From: Planctomycetota bacterium
GTDB lineage: Bacteria > Planctomycetota > J058 > JAJDCP01
Length of the DNA stretch: 42,078 nt
Direction of reading: 5' to 3'
NCBI GenBank assembly: GCA_029260765.1
Contig: JAJDCP010000043.1
Span: 1 to 42,078, forward strand
Shown in pieces: positions 33,709 to 42,078 of this stretch. Numbering within the stretch: the stretch's first letter is position 1; every line of letters begins with the position of its first letter. Below the pieces are notes generated by a model. It was not told where the DNA came from and did not search any database. It worked only from the letters and a program-made list of their open reading frames with translations. The position numbers and the translations under genes were made by a program.

Positions 33709-36255
33709 ATGTCCGAGAGAATCATCGAAATGTCCTTGTCTCGCGAGATGAAGGACTCCTACCTCAGCTACGCGATGAGCGTGATCGTCAGCCGCGCGTT
33801 GCCCGACGTGCGGGACGGCCTGAAGCCGTCGCAGCGGCGCGTGTTGTACACGATGCGCGAGCTCGGTCTGACACCGACGGGCTCGCACCGCAAATGCGCC
33901 AAGGTGGTCGGTGAGTGTATGGGTCGCTTCCACCCGCATGGGGACTCGGCGATCTACTACACGCTTGTGCGTATGGCGCAGAATTGGAACCTGCGGTACA
34001 CGTTGGCCGATGGCCAGGGCAACTTCGGCTCGATTGCCCCGGACCGGCCGGCTGCCATGCGTTACACCGAGGTGCGCTCGACCCGCATGATGATGGAGAT
34101 GGTCGCCGACATCAACGAGGACACGGTCGATTACGGACCGAACTTCGACGACTCCGACACCGAGCCGCTGGTGCTGCCTGCGCGCGCACCGCAGTTGCTG
34201 CTCAACGGGTCGCAGGGCATCGCCGTCGGCATGGCCACGAACATCCCTCCGCACAACCTGCACGAGATCTGCGACGCCTTGATGGTGTTGATCGAGTGGC
34301 CGGACAGCGCGGTGGAAGACCTGGTAGGCGTGGTGCAGGGCCCAGACTTCCCGACAGGTGGTCAGATTCTGGGCCGCTCGGGAATCATGAAGGCCTACAA
34401 GACCGGCCGTGGCAAGTTGACGGTGCGGGGCAAGATCCAGACCGAGACCCTCAAGGGCGGGATCGAACAGATCGTGATCACCGAGCTTCCCTACCAGGTC
34501 ACGGTCCAGCATCTGTTCTCGAAGATCAAGGACGGGCTCAAGGGCGGCCGTCTCGAGGGCATCTCCGAGATCAACGACGAGACCGACAAGGCGGGCCTCC
34601 GCATCGTCGTGCGCGTCAAGCGGGGCCACGACCCGGACATCGTGGCCAACCAGTTGTTCAAGATGACGCCGCTGCAGACGACCTTTGGCTGCAACATGTT
34701 GGCGTTGGAAAACAACCGCCCGAAGGTGATGAACCTCAAGCACATGCTGAGGGCTTTCCTGAACCACCGCATCGACGTGATCCGCCGGCGCACCAGCTTC
34801 AGGCTGAGGAAAGCTGAAGAGCGCATCCACCTGGTCGAAGGCTATCTGAAGGCCCTGGACTTCATCGACGAGGTGATCAAGATCATCCGCGCGTCCCAGA
34901 CGCCTGATGAAGCCAAAGAGCAACTGATGGCGCGCTTCGATCTCAGTCAACGCCAGGCGGACGCGATTCTGCTGATGCGCTTGCAGACTTTGACAGGCTT
35001 GGAACGTCAGAAGCTGCTCGATGAGCACGCCGATCTGTCCGCGAAGATCGCCGATTTCAAGGACATCTTGAGCCGCGAAGCCCGCGTGCTGGACATCATC
35101 AAGGAAGACCTGCAAGACCTGAAGAGCAAGTACGGCGACGCGCGCCGAACGATCATCACCGACGAAGATCCTTCGGAGATCGACGATCTCGACCTGGTTC
35201 CAGATGACAACGTGGTGGTGACCGTCTCGCGCGAAGGCTACATCAAGGCCCTGCCACCGAGCACGTACAAGAGCCAGAACCGCGGTGGCAAGGGAGTGAT
35301 CGGGGCGCAGACCAAGGCGGGCGACATCCTGTCTGAAGTGTTTATGGCGACCAAACATCAACTCCTGATGTGCTTCACGAATTTCGGCAAGGTGCATTGG
35401 CTGTACGTGTACAAGATCCCGGAGGGCAGCCGCCAGAGCAAAGGCCGCTCGATCGTCAACCTGCTGGTGGGGCTCGAGCCGGACGAAAAAGTCAAGGCGG
35501 TGTTGCCTGTGACCAGCTTTGACACCGACAACGGGTTGCTGTTGGCCACCCGCAAAGGTGTCGCCGCCAGGAATCCTCTCGTCGCCTACAAGAACGTGCG
35601 CAAGACGGGCATCAAGGCCATCCGCCTTGACGAGGACGACGAGCTGATCCAGGCTCGCATGACTGAGGGGGGTGACGAGTTCGTGTTCACCACCCGTGGC
35701 GGCTATGCGGCCCGCGTCGATGAAGAGATGTTCCGTATGACAGGCCGTGGCACACGGGGTGTGCAGGCGATCCGCCTGCGGGAAGACGACTACGTTGTCG
35801 AGGTGGTCGTGCGCAAGCCCGAGAAGACCCTGATGACGATCTGCGAGTACGGCTACGGTAAGCGCACGAACTTCGACGACTACCGCAAGACCAACCGCAA
35901 CGCGATGGGTGTGATCAACATCAAGACCAGCGAGCGCAACGGTCCGGTGGCCGCTGTCCTTTCCGTGGGCGAGGAAGACGACATCCTCGTGATCGCCGCG
36001 GGCGGCAAGGTGATCCGCACCCGGGCGGCAGAGATTCCTCTGATCGGCCGCGTCACCCAGGGCGTCAAGATCATGAACCTCGATGGAGAGGACCGGGTCG
36101 TGGGGCTGGCGCGCATCGATGACGAAGAGGACGAAGAGGACGGCGAAAATCCCACGGAAGCGCGGTCCGCCCAAGATGAACTCGACGATGCGCTGTTGGA
36201 GGGCTTCGGCGAGGCAGATGAGACCGGGCAGCCGTTCGACGAAGAGGAAGAGTAG
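33709..36255 (+). CDS. gyrA: DNA gyrase subunit A
   Basis: This 848-residue protein is full length with no insert or intein. It breaks and rejoins DNA in the A2B2 gyrase that adds negative supercoils using ATP. The active-site Tyr is Y119 in '[12 protein letters not shown]'. The GyrA box is QNRGGKG (523-529), which marks gyrase rather than topoisomerase IV. The C-terminal pinwheel blades follow, and an acidic tail rich in Glu/Asp ends it. In the quinolone region '[17 protein letters not shown]', S80 equals E. coli S83 and Y84 stands where E. coli has D87. Start ATG behind GAAGGAG. gyrB is not in the window. Confidence 0.98.
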   Translation: MSERIIEMSLSREMKDSYLSYAMSVIVSRALPDVRDGLKPSQRRVLYTMRELGLTPTGSHRKCAKVVGECMGRFHPHGDSAIYYTLVRMAQNWNLRYTLADGQGNFGSIAPDRPAAMRYTEVRSTRMMMEMVADINEDTVDYGPNFDDSDTEPLVLPARAPQLLLNGSQGIAVGMATNIPPHNLHEICDALMVLIEWPDSAVEDLVGVVQGPDFPTGGQILGRSGIMKAYKTGRGKLTVRGKIQTETLKGGIEQIVITELPYQVTVQHLFSKIKDGLKGGRLEGISEINDETDKAGLRIVVRVKRGHDPDIVANQLFKMTPLQTTFGCNMLALENNRPKVMNLKHMLRAFLNHRIDVIRRRTSFRLRKAEERIHLVEGYLKALDFIDEVIKIIRASQTPDEAKEQLMARFDLSQRQADAILLMRLQTLTGLERQKLLDEHADLSAKIADFKDILSREARVLDIIKEDLQDLKSKYGDARRTIITDEDPSEIDDLDLVPDDNVVVTVSREGYIKALPPSTYKSQNRGGKGVIGAQTKAGDILSEVFMATKHQLLMCFTNFGKVHWLYVYKIPEGSRQSKGRSIVNLLVGLEPDEKVKAVLPVTSFDTDNGLLLATRKGVAARNPLVAYKNVRKTGIKAIRLDEDDELIQARMTEGGDEFVFTTRGGYAARVDEEMFRMTGRGTRGVQAIRLREDDYVVEVVVRKPEKTLMTICEYGYGKRTNFDDYRKTNRNAMGVINIKTSERNGPVAAVLSVGEEDDILVIAAGGKVIRTRAAEIPLIGRVTQGVKIMNLDGEDRVVGLARIDDEEDEEDGENPTEARSAQDELDDALLEGFGEADETGQPFDEEEE

Positions 36256-36264
36256 CCTCGGGGC

Positions 36265-36284
36265 GCCCTCCTGGGAAGAAGGGC
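36265..36284 (+). terminator. Hairpin between convergent gyrA and a secreted-protein gene
   Basis: GCCCT (36265-36269) and AGGGC (36280-36284) form a 5-bp stem with a 10-base loop, placed ten bases after the gyrA stop. Only TT follows, so it is a weak terminator candidate. Confidence 0.35.
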
Positions 36285-36295
36285 TTGCGGGCCGA

Positions 36296-36934
36296 TCAGC
36301 GCAGCCAGCTCAGGTCTGCATTGGGGTAGTTCAAGCCGACGAGCTCAGCTTGCCGGCGGCGGTTCATCCAGCCCTGGAAGGTACCGGACCAGTTCCCGCC
36401 GCCCCCCAACAGGCTCGAGCTGCCATTCCAGTCTTCGATGGTCCCTTGGGGCCCCACGGCGTTGCCATCTCTGAGGGTGCCTCCATCGCGGAAGCCGATC
36501 GCGTCCACCAAGGCATGGCTCTTGAGGGCCCAGGTCAGGAGCGCCGTCTCGGTCGCGAGCTTGACCACTTCGGCCTTGTCGCCACGGCCATCGGCAAACC
36601 CCTGCAGTGTTTCGAACTTCTCCTGCAAGAAACCATAGCCCCTCTCGGTGCGTGCGCGGGCATCCGCTCCGGGAACCTCGGCCAGCACGGCGGCCGGGTC
36701 GGCCTCGCGGGGCAGCTCATAGGAAAATTTGTAGGTCTCTGCCAGAGAGACCAGCAGCTCGGAGACATGGGCGTCGATCGCGAAGATGTGTCTTCCGACC
36801 AGGCGCACGTCGCGGGTCGTACCCGCGCTGTTGGCGATCACCGCGTCGACATCGGTCTTGATGTCGGTCTGAGCGAGAAGACTGCAAGCAAACAGGGCAA
36901 CGCATAGAGCGATGGAGAGACGTCTTGAATGCAT
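36296..36934 (-). CDS. Secreted protein of unknown function
   Basis: This 212-residue protein has a clear Sec signal ('LSIALCVALFACSLLAQ', cleavage near residue 21). The mature part is mixed helix and strand, with a Gly/Ser/Asn-rich end ('DWNGSSSLLGGGGNWSG'). I do not recognise a family. Start ATG behind AAAGGAG; the upstream 100 bases are AT-rich for this genome. It is convergent with gyrA. Confidence 0.7.
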   Translation of the reverse strand: MHSRRLSIALCVALFACSLLAQTDIKTDVDAVIANSAGTTRDVRLVGRHIFAIDAHVSELLVSLAETYKFSYELPREADPAAVLAEVPGADARARTERGYGFLQEKFETLQGFADGRGDKAEVVKLATETALLTWALKSHALVDAIGFRDGGTLRDGNAVGPQGTIEDWNGSSSLLGGGGNWSGTFQGWMNRRRQAELVGLNYPNADLSWLR

Positions 36935-37085
36935 CGGGGACTCCTTTCGTTCCGATCAATTTCGACAGACGGTTGTCATACCATCTATCTTCACAAATCA
37001 TTGCAGAGATTTCATGCAAAGATTGAGACGCGCTCAGGTCATGGCGACATGGGCCCAGGACGGGTGTGTGCGTGGGCTGGTCAGC

Positions 37086-37973
37086 TCAATCCCGGCTCCC
37101 TCGTCCGTTGCCAGCTAACCGCTCCCAGCCAGCGGAGCGCACGTGGGGCGAATCCGATCCGACAGCAAAGCGCTCTCCCCAGGGATCGAGTGGGGGAAGC
37201 TCCGGATCAGCGCCGCGCAGGTGCAGCGACTCGGCCCGTACGAGCAGAGCTCGACACACTTCGATGCGCACCTTTTCCAACTTCTCCTCAGAGCGCAGCA
37301 GGGTTCCCAGGAGACGGCAGCGCAAGCGCGGCGCCTGAACGCTGGCCACCAGGCGGGCGGGGGTCGGTTTGCCTTCGAGCGACCAGAGAGCGGCGGTGGC
37401 CAGCACCGGAAGCAGGAGCGGACTGTTCTGCGCCTCGAGCAGGGGCAGGACCTGCAGCACGAAGTCCGGCCGCCTGGGATAGAGGCGTGCCAGTGCTTCG
37501 AGGGCCTGAGCGTCGTGGCCGCGGGCGAAGTGACACAGAGACAGTCGAAGGCTGTCCTGAAGGATCAGCTGTTGGCCTTCGAAGAGCGCCATGGTGCGCA
37601 GCCAGTCCTGCTGGTAGTAGGCGAGGCGCGCGGCGAGCAGGCGCAGCTGCTCAGGACTCTCGCCCGCCAGAAGTTCTCTGAGTCCGAGCAGGGGGCGTTC
37701 CTTTCCCGGTTCTCTCGTGGTTCGCTCGAGGAAGCTGCGAGGTTCTTCCAACGAGGGGTCCTGTGTAAGCAGCCGCCGCGCTCCCTCGACCTTCACGAGG
37801 TCGTCGCTGATACGCCAGGTCGCGAGCTCGCGCTGGCGGGCGGTTCTCAGCAGGGCATCATGGGCGACCAGGAAAACGGCCAGGCCGAGCAGCGCGACGC
37901 CGACCACCAACGCGCCATACCAGACGATGGCGCGTGAACGGAGAGGGAGGCGCGGGACGGTCGGTTTGATCAG
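37086..37973 (-). CDS. Membrane-anchored helical-repeat protein; probable CTG start
   Basis: About 295 residues if it starts at CTG 37973: a basic N-terminus (K4, R8, R12, R14) and then one membrane helix (about 15-36) form a typical signal anchor. AGGGAG lies nine bases before the CTG, and an in-frame TGA sits three codons upstream, so no longer form exists. GTG at 37910 or TTG at 37913 would cut into the helix. The rest is a helical TPR-like array ('LLAARLAYYQQDWLRTMALF', 'HDAQALEALARLYPRRPD'). Function unknown. Confidence 0.6.
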   Translation of the reverse strand: MIKPTVPRLPLRSRAIVWYGALVVGVALLGLAVFLVAHDALLRTARQRELATWRISDDLVKVEGARRLLTQDPSLEEPRSFLERTTREPGKERPLLGLRELLAGESPEQLRLLAARLAYYQQDWLRTMALFEGQQLILQDSLRLSLCHFARGHDAQALEALARLYPRRPDFVLQVLPLLEAQNSPLLLPVLATAALWSLEGKPTPARLVASVQAPRLRCRLLGTLLRSEEKLEKVRIEVCRALLVRAESLHLRGADPELPPLDPWGERFAVGSDSPHVRSAGWERLAGNGRGSRD

Positions 37974-38422
37974 CGCGGGTCACTCCCTGGGGTTTGAGGC
38001 ACGTTGCTGGGCGTGGCTTCGCAAAAGAAAGCAACACACAGGACACGTCTGGCAAGGCTCACGGTTTTCGCCGCGCACGTGTGCCTTGATGCCGAGGCGC
38101 CGCAATCTCTCGGGCGGCCGTATGTATCGTAGATCGAAGCCGCGCTTCGGTAAAGAGGCTCGCTGTCTGGCGGAAGTAGGGGGAGATCGCCATACGGTAC
38201 AGCTCAACCGCCGCTCGTCGACTGGGACCTGTTCGCAGACGCGGGGGTGAAAAAGTGCTGAAAAGGACACGAAACTGCCGCCCACGATGCGTTCGGCTGG
38301 ATATACGTGTGGCGAGAATCGGCGTGCTTGCTGGGAGCGGCCCACGCGGGACCCTGTTTGCTCGCACCTCCCGAGGCCTCTACCTTCGTGTAGGGGTCCC
38401 ATCCGCGAAGGAGAAGCTCTTG
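37974..38422. other. Gene-free divergent intergenic stretch
   Basis: About 450 bases between two divergent genes. No frame has a convincing SD plus plausible protein; a Cys-containing minus frame running across 37980-38465 overlaps the next gene and looks like a shadow. A small hairpin (CTAC...GTAG) sits near 38379-38393. It could hold a regulatory leader or small RNA, but nothing specific can be shown. Confidence 0.5.
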
Positions 38423-39349
38423 ATGTCCCAGACCAGAACACGGTCCTGTCCGAACTGCGGCGCACGGCTCGTGGCTCTCCGGGAGAACCGCCAGGACCTG
38501 CTCGGCTGCCGGAGATGCGGCCGGCAGTTCCAAACCAGCTCTTCAGTGGCTTCCTCCGCAGGATCCCGTCCGAGCAAGCCCCAGGCCGATGTAGCCGAGC
38601 GTAAGGTCAGGGCGCGCTGTTGTGGCTGTGAGGCAACCGTTGAGGGACCCGCCAGGGTCTTCGCTCGGCCGCAAAGCTGCCCGAAGTGCAAACAGAAGAA
38701 TGCCTTCGAGATTCTCCCTGAAGAGGCCGAAGAAGATGCATCGAGCTTGCGGGCAGAGGTGCTTGGGGGCAGCCAGAGCTATGAAGTACGCGTCTCGGCC
38801 TGGAAGGGCGTCAGCGCGACGGACACGGGCCTGCATGGTGACGGAACCCTGGTCGTCACTGCGGAGGGTCTGGGCTTGAAGCGCTCGATGGGCGGCGAGC
38901 AGAAGCTGATCGCTTGGGAAGACGTGCGTGATCTGCACAACTATCTGCCGACGCGCCTTTCGTTCTGGGGGGACTTCGGCAACGAGGAGCAGGTTTGTGG
39001 GCTGGAGATCAAGGTGGCTGCCGGCGACGTCGACGCCTTGTCTCGTGTGCTCGACAGCGTGCTTCCGGACGCGGGTCGGCCACGCTGCCAGGAATGCGGG
39101 GGCCGCGTGAAGAAGGACATCTGCACGAGCTGCGGAGCCAACCTCTCGGTGACGGTCCGCAGCCAGGGCGGCGTCCAGGTCGGTCTCGGCCTTCTGATGA
39201 TCGTTGTCGGTGGCGCCATCACGCTGTTCTCGTACAACAATGCCGAGCCCGGTGGTCGCTACTCGATCTTCTACGGCTTGATCATTGCAGGTGTTTTTGC
39301 CCTGGGTCGCGGGCTGGTCAAGCTGGCGGGTGGGTCTTCGGCGCGCTGA
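38423..39349 (+). CDS. Zinc-ribbon protein with C-terminal membrane helices
   Basis: 308 residues. The N-terminus has a zinc ribbon CPNC...CRRC (about 9-32). A second Cys group CCGC...CPKC follows (about 66-91). A beta-rich PH-like or DUF-type domain (~115-225, 'LVVTAEGLGLKRSMGGEQ', 'IAWEDVRDLHNYLP') comes next, then a third ribbon CQEC...CTSC (~230-250). Two C-terminal membrane helices (~262-280, 288-303) end the protein. ATG behind AAGGAG. The middle resembles membrane-protein 'bPH'-like domains. No activity can be assigned; metal-dependent protein contact is likely. Confidence 0.7.
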   Translation: MSQTRTRSCPNCGARLVALRENRQDLLGCRRCGRQFQTSSSVASSAGSRPSKPQADVAERKVRARCCGCEATVEGPARVFARPQSCPKCKQKNAFEILPEEAEEDASSLRAEVLGGSQSYEVRVSAWKGVSATDTGLHGDGTLVVTAEGLGLKRSMGGEQKLIAWEDVRDLHNYLPTRLSFWGDFGNEEQVCGLEIKVAAGDVDALSRVLDSVLPDAGRPRCQECGGRVKKDICTSCGANLSVTVRSQGGVQVGLGLLMIVVGGAITLFSYNNAEPGGRYSIFYGLIIAGVFALGRGLVKLAGGSSAR

Positions 39350-39401
39350 TCCGGGCCCTCTCAGCGGCGGGTCATTGGGTACACTCCGCGGAGGTCCCGA
39401 G

Positions 39402-39856
39402 GTGTCGCGCGTTCCCTGGCTTCTGCTTGCTTGCCTGCTGACCGGGTGCGGCAGCCTGCTCTACCGGACGAGAGTGGCAAGCGGCTGCGCGGATTCTGTT
39501 CCTATCAGCAGCCCGTGATCGTGTTGGCCCGGCGCCAGATCGAGAGCCACGCGTCTCTGTACATCACCGCCCAGGCCATCGAGAAGCTGGTCCTGGTCCA
39601 CGAGGTCGGGCATGCGCTGGGTCTGGTGAGCGTTGGTTGCCACGAAATCGACGGGCACTGCATACGCCCGCGATGTGTCATGTACCCGGCTTTCGACGGG
39701 CGCTCGGCTCTCGCCAACTGGCTTCCGGCGCTGTTTGGACGGCTGCCGGCAGACGACTGCCCTGCCTGCCGCGAGGATCTTGCGCGCCTCCGCGACGACC
39801 CTCTCTACGGACGACCAGAAGGCGATTCTGCAGCTGCAATCGAACCGCCTCGATGA
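39402..39856 (+). pseudogene. Matrixin-like zinc-protease lipoprotein gene with a frameshift
   Basis: GTG at 39402 follows GGAGG at seven bases and encodes a lipoprotein signal ('VPWLLLACLLTGCG', lipobox LTGC), then runs to a stop at 39518. The protease part lies in another frame, from about 39455 to 39856. It carries HEVGHALGLVSVGCHEIDGHC with a later 'CVMY', the HExxHxxGL...H/C...CVMY signature of a matrixin-like predicted protease family. Joining them needs one base near 39445-39475. The signal frame has its own SD, and no slippery heptamer is seen. So it is a frameshifted gene, or a sequencing error, or the protease starts internally at TTG 39431 without export. Confidence 0.65.
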
Positions 39857-39949
39857 TACAAAGACAGCGCTACAGATCGTTGCGGGGCCTGAAGTCCGAG
39901 AGCAGTCGCCGGAGAGCAGGCAGATTCGAGCATCCCAGGAGGACCAGGC

Positions 39950-40366
39950 ATGCGCGTCCAGGAAATCATGACCAGAGAGCTCCAAGTCGGTTCCCCCGAG
40001 TGGACCGTGGGGGAGGCGATCACCAAGCTGCATCACGGAGGATTCCGCCACCTGCCGATTGTCGAAGCAGACAGGCTGGTGGGTCTGGTCAGCGAACGGG
40101 ACGTGCGCAGCTTTCTTCTGCCGAGCCTGATGGCCTATGATGATCCGGATGTCAATCACGACCTCCTCAGTCAATCCGTCTCTGTGCTGATGGTGCGGGA
40201 CGTGGTGAGCGTCGGGCCGGAGCTCGAGTTGGCCGAGCTGATCGACATCCTGCTCGACAACAAGATCGGCGCGGTTCCGGTGATAGATCCGCAGAACGAA
40301 GAGCTTGTGGGGATCGTCAGCTACTCGGATGTGTTGCGGGCCGTGCAGGATCTGGTCGCAAACTGA
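39950..40366 (+). CDS. Two-CBS-domain protein
   Basis: This 138-residue protein is made of two CBS motifs. The first is 'MTRELQVGSPEWTVGEAITKL' to 'LVGLVSERDVRSF' (6-55); the second is 'MVRDVVSVGPELELAELIDIL' to 'LVGIVSYSDVLRA' (81-131). A CBS pair binds adenine nucleotides and usually reports energy state; stand-alone pairs act as regulators of partner proteins. ATG behind AGGAGG. It is convergent with the next gene. Confidence 0.92.
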   Translation: MRVQEIMTRELQVGSPEWTVGEAITKLHHGGFRHLPIVEADRLVGLVSERDVRSFLLPSLMAYDDPDVNHDLLSQSVSVLMVRDVVSVGPELELAELIDILLDNKIGAVPVIDPQNEELVGIVSYSDVLRAVQDLVAN

Positions 40367-40368
40367 CC

Positions 40369-40392
40369 CGCCAGGCAGGGGCCAACCTGGCG
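40369..40392. terminator. Bidirectional terminator-like hairpin
   Basis: CGCCAGG (40369-40375) and CCTGGCG (40386-40392) form a perfect 7-bp stem with a 10-base loop, between the convergent CBS and secreted-protein genes. There is no T-run on either side. Confidence 0.45.
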
Positions 40393-40426
40393 AGATCTCA
40401 GCTCGAAGTTCGCTTGTTCGGCGCGG

Positions 40427-41002
40427 CTAGTCGCCCAGCGTGATCTCGACGAAGATCACGTGCAGTTGGTCGCCCTCCCCGGTGCGGCCGCCGACGAAGC
40501 CCATCCAGGGCGTGCCTTCGGCAACCTCGGCGTGTAGCTCGAGGCTCCGGGATGTCACGATGGGGGGCATGCCGCGTTGGCCGCTGATGGCGTCCTGGAT
40601 GCGGACTTCACCGGCGAGTTTCAGGCCACTCTGGCCGCGGATGATCAACGCCTCGAAGACGTCCTGGACCTGCGCGTACTCCACGCTCGTGGTGACGGTG
40701 CTGCCCGTGGTGGTGGTGACGGTGAAGGGGTACTGCTCTCCCTGCGACACCTTCAGGGGCTTGCCGAGCAGGCCGTCTGTGGAGGCCTCGAAGCAGGCGA
40801 TGTCGCCACGCTCCCTGAGACTGCGGCGGACGTTGGCTGGGTGCACCGTGGCGACGTCCTGGGCGGCCAGTCCGACTTCTTGCACGCTCATCGCATCGAG
40901 ATCGTAGACCTCGACCCGCACAGTGAAGACCTGGGGATCGTCGGCCAGGGCACATGGCAGCAAGATGGCGAGCAGGATCGGGGCGGCGGATCGGGAAAAC
41001 AT
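40427..41002 (-). CDS. Secreted protein of unknown function
   Basis: 191 residues with a Sec signal ('AAPILLAILLPCALA', cleavage near residue 20). The mature part is beta-rich with Thr/Val runs ('FTVTTTTGSTVTTSVEYAQV'). The order of strands and a closing 'GTPWMGFVGGRTGEGDQLHVIFVEITL' section (read around 164-190) faintly recall secretin-type beta domains, but this is weak. Start ATG at 41002 behind AAGGAG. Confidence 0.7.
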   Translation of the reverse strand: MFSRSAAPILLAILLPCALADDPQVFTVRVEVYDLDAMSVQEVGLAAQDVATVHPANVRRSLRERGDIACFEASTDGLLGKPLKVSQGEQYPFTVTTTTGSTVTTSVEYAQVQDVFEALIIRGQSGLKLAGEVRIQDAISGQRGMPPIVTSRSLELHAEVAEGTPWMGFVGGRTGEGDQLHVIFVEITLGD

Positions 41003-41179
41003 GGGATCTCCTTGTTCGAGACGGGGCCACTGAAGGGACGTTCGCCAGCGCTGCGGGTTCAGTGTCTTGCTGGGCGGTAGCCCGTCGAGGTTGCGCTGGC
41101 AGGGAGAGATGGCCGGCAACGATTCTATCCGGCGGGAGCCAAGACCCCGCAACGTCGGCCGAAAACTCGCGAAAAACCC

Positions 41180-41208
41180 TTGAGAGACAGACACACGACT
41201 GCTAACCT
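41180..41208 (+). promoter_or_regulatory. lexA promoter candidate
   Basis: -35 TTGAGA (41180-41185), a 17-base spacer and an extended -10 TGC-TAACCT (41200-41208). The -10 hexamer matches consensus at 3 of 6; the TGn extension may compensate. Transcription would start near 41215. Confidence 0.45.
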
Positions 41209-41214
41209 GCAAGC

Positions 41215-41226
41215 AGACATTTGTCT
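41215..41226. promoter_or_regulatory. Possible LexA operator
   Basis: AGACA-TT-TGTCT is a perfect palindrome with a 2-base centre, at the predicted transcription start of lexA and 26 bases before its ATG. It does not match the E. coli (CTGT-N8-ACAG) or Gram-positive (GAAC-N4-GTTC) SOS boxes. Confidence 0.4.
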
Positions 41227-41252
41227 CATCGCAACCGCCCGGAGGATAGATC

Positions 41253-41867
41253 ATGGCGCCCAGAGGAGTCACCCGCGATAAGGTCTTCCGCTTCGTCCGT
41301 GACCGGCTCTTGAGGGGAATGCCCCCGACGGTGCGTGAGGTCCAGCACGCGATGGGCTTTAAGGCTGTGCAGACCGCACGCCAACATCTTGAGGCGCTGG
41401 TCGAGACGGGACGCCTGCTCAAGAGTGCGGGCAAGTCGCGCAGCTATCGGCTGCCTGCTCTGAACACCGCAAGTTTCATCCCGTTGCTCGGCAGTGTCCA
41501 GGCGGGTGCCCTGACCGAGGCGATCGAAGATCTCGAAGGCTACATCCCCATCCATGGGCAGGGCTCCGGTGAGCTCTTCGCGCTGAGAGTGCGCGGCGAG
41601 AGTATGCGTGATGCCGGCATCCTGCCCGGAGATGTCGTAGTGGTGCGGCGTCAGCCGACGGCTGAGAACGGCCAGATCATCGTTGCGCTGGTCGAGGATG
41701 AGGCGACGGTCAAGACGTTGCGCAAGGTGGGTCGAAGCATAGAGCTGCTGCCTGCCAACCCCGACTTCTCTCCCATCCGGCCCGATCCGGCGTCCTTGAG
41801 CATTCTCGGTAAGGTCATCGAAGTGCGGCGCTACCTCGAGGGCAGCCCCTTCGGGTCGTGTCCGTAG
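41253..41867 (+). CDS. lexA: LexA repressor
   Basis: This 204-residue SOS repressor has a winged helix N-terminus (1-68: 'PPTVREVQHAMGF', 'TARQHLEALVETGRL') and an S24 peptidase C-terminus. The cleavage site is A84-G85 in 'LLGSVQAGALTEA', the nucleophile is S117 in RGESMRDAGI, and the base is K154 in 'DEATVKTL'. RecA filament triggers self-cleavage and derepression. Start ATG behind GGAGGA. The palindrome upstream suggests autorepression. Confidence 0.94.
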   Translation: MAPRGVTRDKVFRFVRDRLLRGMPPTVREVQHAMGFKAVQTARQHLEALVETGRLLKSAGKSRSYRLPALNTASFIPLLGSVQAGALTEAIEDLEGYIPIHGQGSGELFALRVRGESMRDAGILPGDVVVVRRQPTAENGQIIVALVEDEATVKTLRKVGRSIELLPANPDFSPIRPDPASLSILGKVIEVRRYLEGSPFGSCP

Positions 41868-41885
41868 CAAGCTTTCGGGTTTTGT

Positions 41886-42078
41886 AGCGGCGCTCTGTGG
41901 GCGCCGGAAGGAACCCTGGTCATAGCAGACTGCGGCAAAATCGCTTCGCCAGCCACCACGGCGGCGGCCCGCTGGCTTCGTTGTCCTCCTCGCCGGCCAT
42001 CCGGGCCGACTGTGTCGTCCGCCTCGCCATCGAACCACCGGCGCGGCACCTGGCTTCACGATTTTCGCCGCAGGCTGC
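41886..42078. repeat. Hairpin repeat and MITE-like element, copy 2
   Basis: A GGCGC...GCGCC hairpin (41889-41905) of the same type as at 22853-22873 comes first. The second copy of the MITE-like element follows, 41925 to the window end: it opens GCAGACTGCGGC and ends GCCGCAGGCTGC, with the same outer ~40 bases as 272-439 but a different core. The window boundary may cut it. No gene lies in 41868-42078. Confidence 0.7.

Noticed and set aside
33502..36174. Very long open frame antisense to gyrA (890 codons)
   Set aside because: It mirrors gyrA codon structure in a high-GC genome, has no SD-led start and no recognisable fold; gyrA itself is certain.
37980..38465. 161-codon minus frame with several Cys residues
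   Set aside because: It overlaps the start of the zinc-ribbon gene, lacks an SD and shows no family pattern.

Overview
The window is a high-GC bacterial chromosome segment, about 64-66 % GC judged by eye. It is densely coded, with SD-led genes and sigma70-like promoters. Gram-negative habit is suggested by lipoprotein and Sec signals. EF-hand, FHA, Ser/Thr-kinase, pentapeptide-repeat, Uma2, PQQ-propeller and dynamin-like proteins together recall Planctomycetota or Myxococcota-like lineages, but no rRNA or other decisive marker is present and the phylum is not resolved.

Left part (450-9905, minus strand): a probable nine-gene run. It starts with a large dynamin-like GTPase, followed by an FHA/coiled-coil protein, an unknown helical protein, a DUF6935-like protein, a lipoprotein metallopeptidase, a small Cys-containing protein, methylmalonate-semialdehyde dehydrogenase (mmsA) and two SRPBCC proteins. 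Several genes overlap by four bases. Plus strand 10074-15549: guanine deaminase, a secreted four-EF-hand protein, a tail-anchored protein with two FHA domains, and a polytopic membrane protein.

Middle: 15552-17822 is a lower-GC insert holding an AAA/DUF4143 ATPase and a thioredoxin-like protein without catalytic cysteines. It is flanked by a 47-bp near-identical direct repeat. After it come a 985-residue Ser/Thr kinase with pentapeptide repeats and a propeller-like tail (minus), then a YbjN-like/PQQ-propeller protein and a small beta-rich partner (plus). From 29639 down to 23054 lies a Gld-type ABC operon: ATPase, permease, GldG-like protein, a DUF4340 protein fused to three FKBP domains with a long Glu-Pro tail, and a DUF6941-like protein.

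Right part: YjbR, Uma2, and a two-gene operon of preA plus a thioredoxin-like gene whose first redox cysteine codon is an in-frame UGA. A SECIS-like hairpin lies just behind it, making it a probable selenoprotein and the most striking item of the window. Divergent from it, panE-gyrA run from a near-consensus promoter. Then come a secreted unknown, a membrane protein, a zinc-ribbon membrane protein, a frameshifted matrixin-like lipoprotein gene, a two-CBS protein, a secreted unknown and lexA with a possible operator. A MITE-like repeat with imperfect terminal inverted repeats occurs at both ends of the window.

Working together: the kinase and two FHA proteins, with the GTPase operon nearby, suggest Ser/Thr phospho-signalling. 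The ABC/FKBP operon looks like an envelope export or folding system. panE, gyrA and lexA are housekeeping genes.
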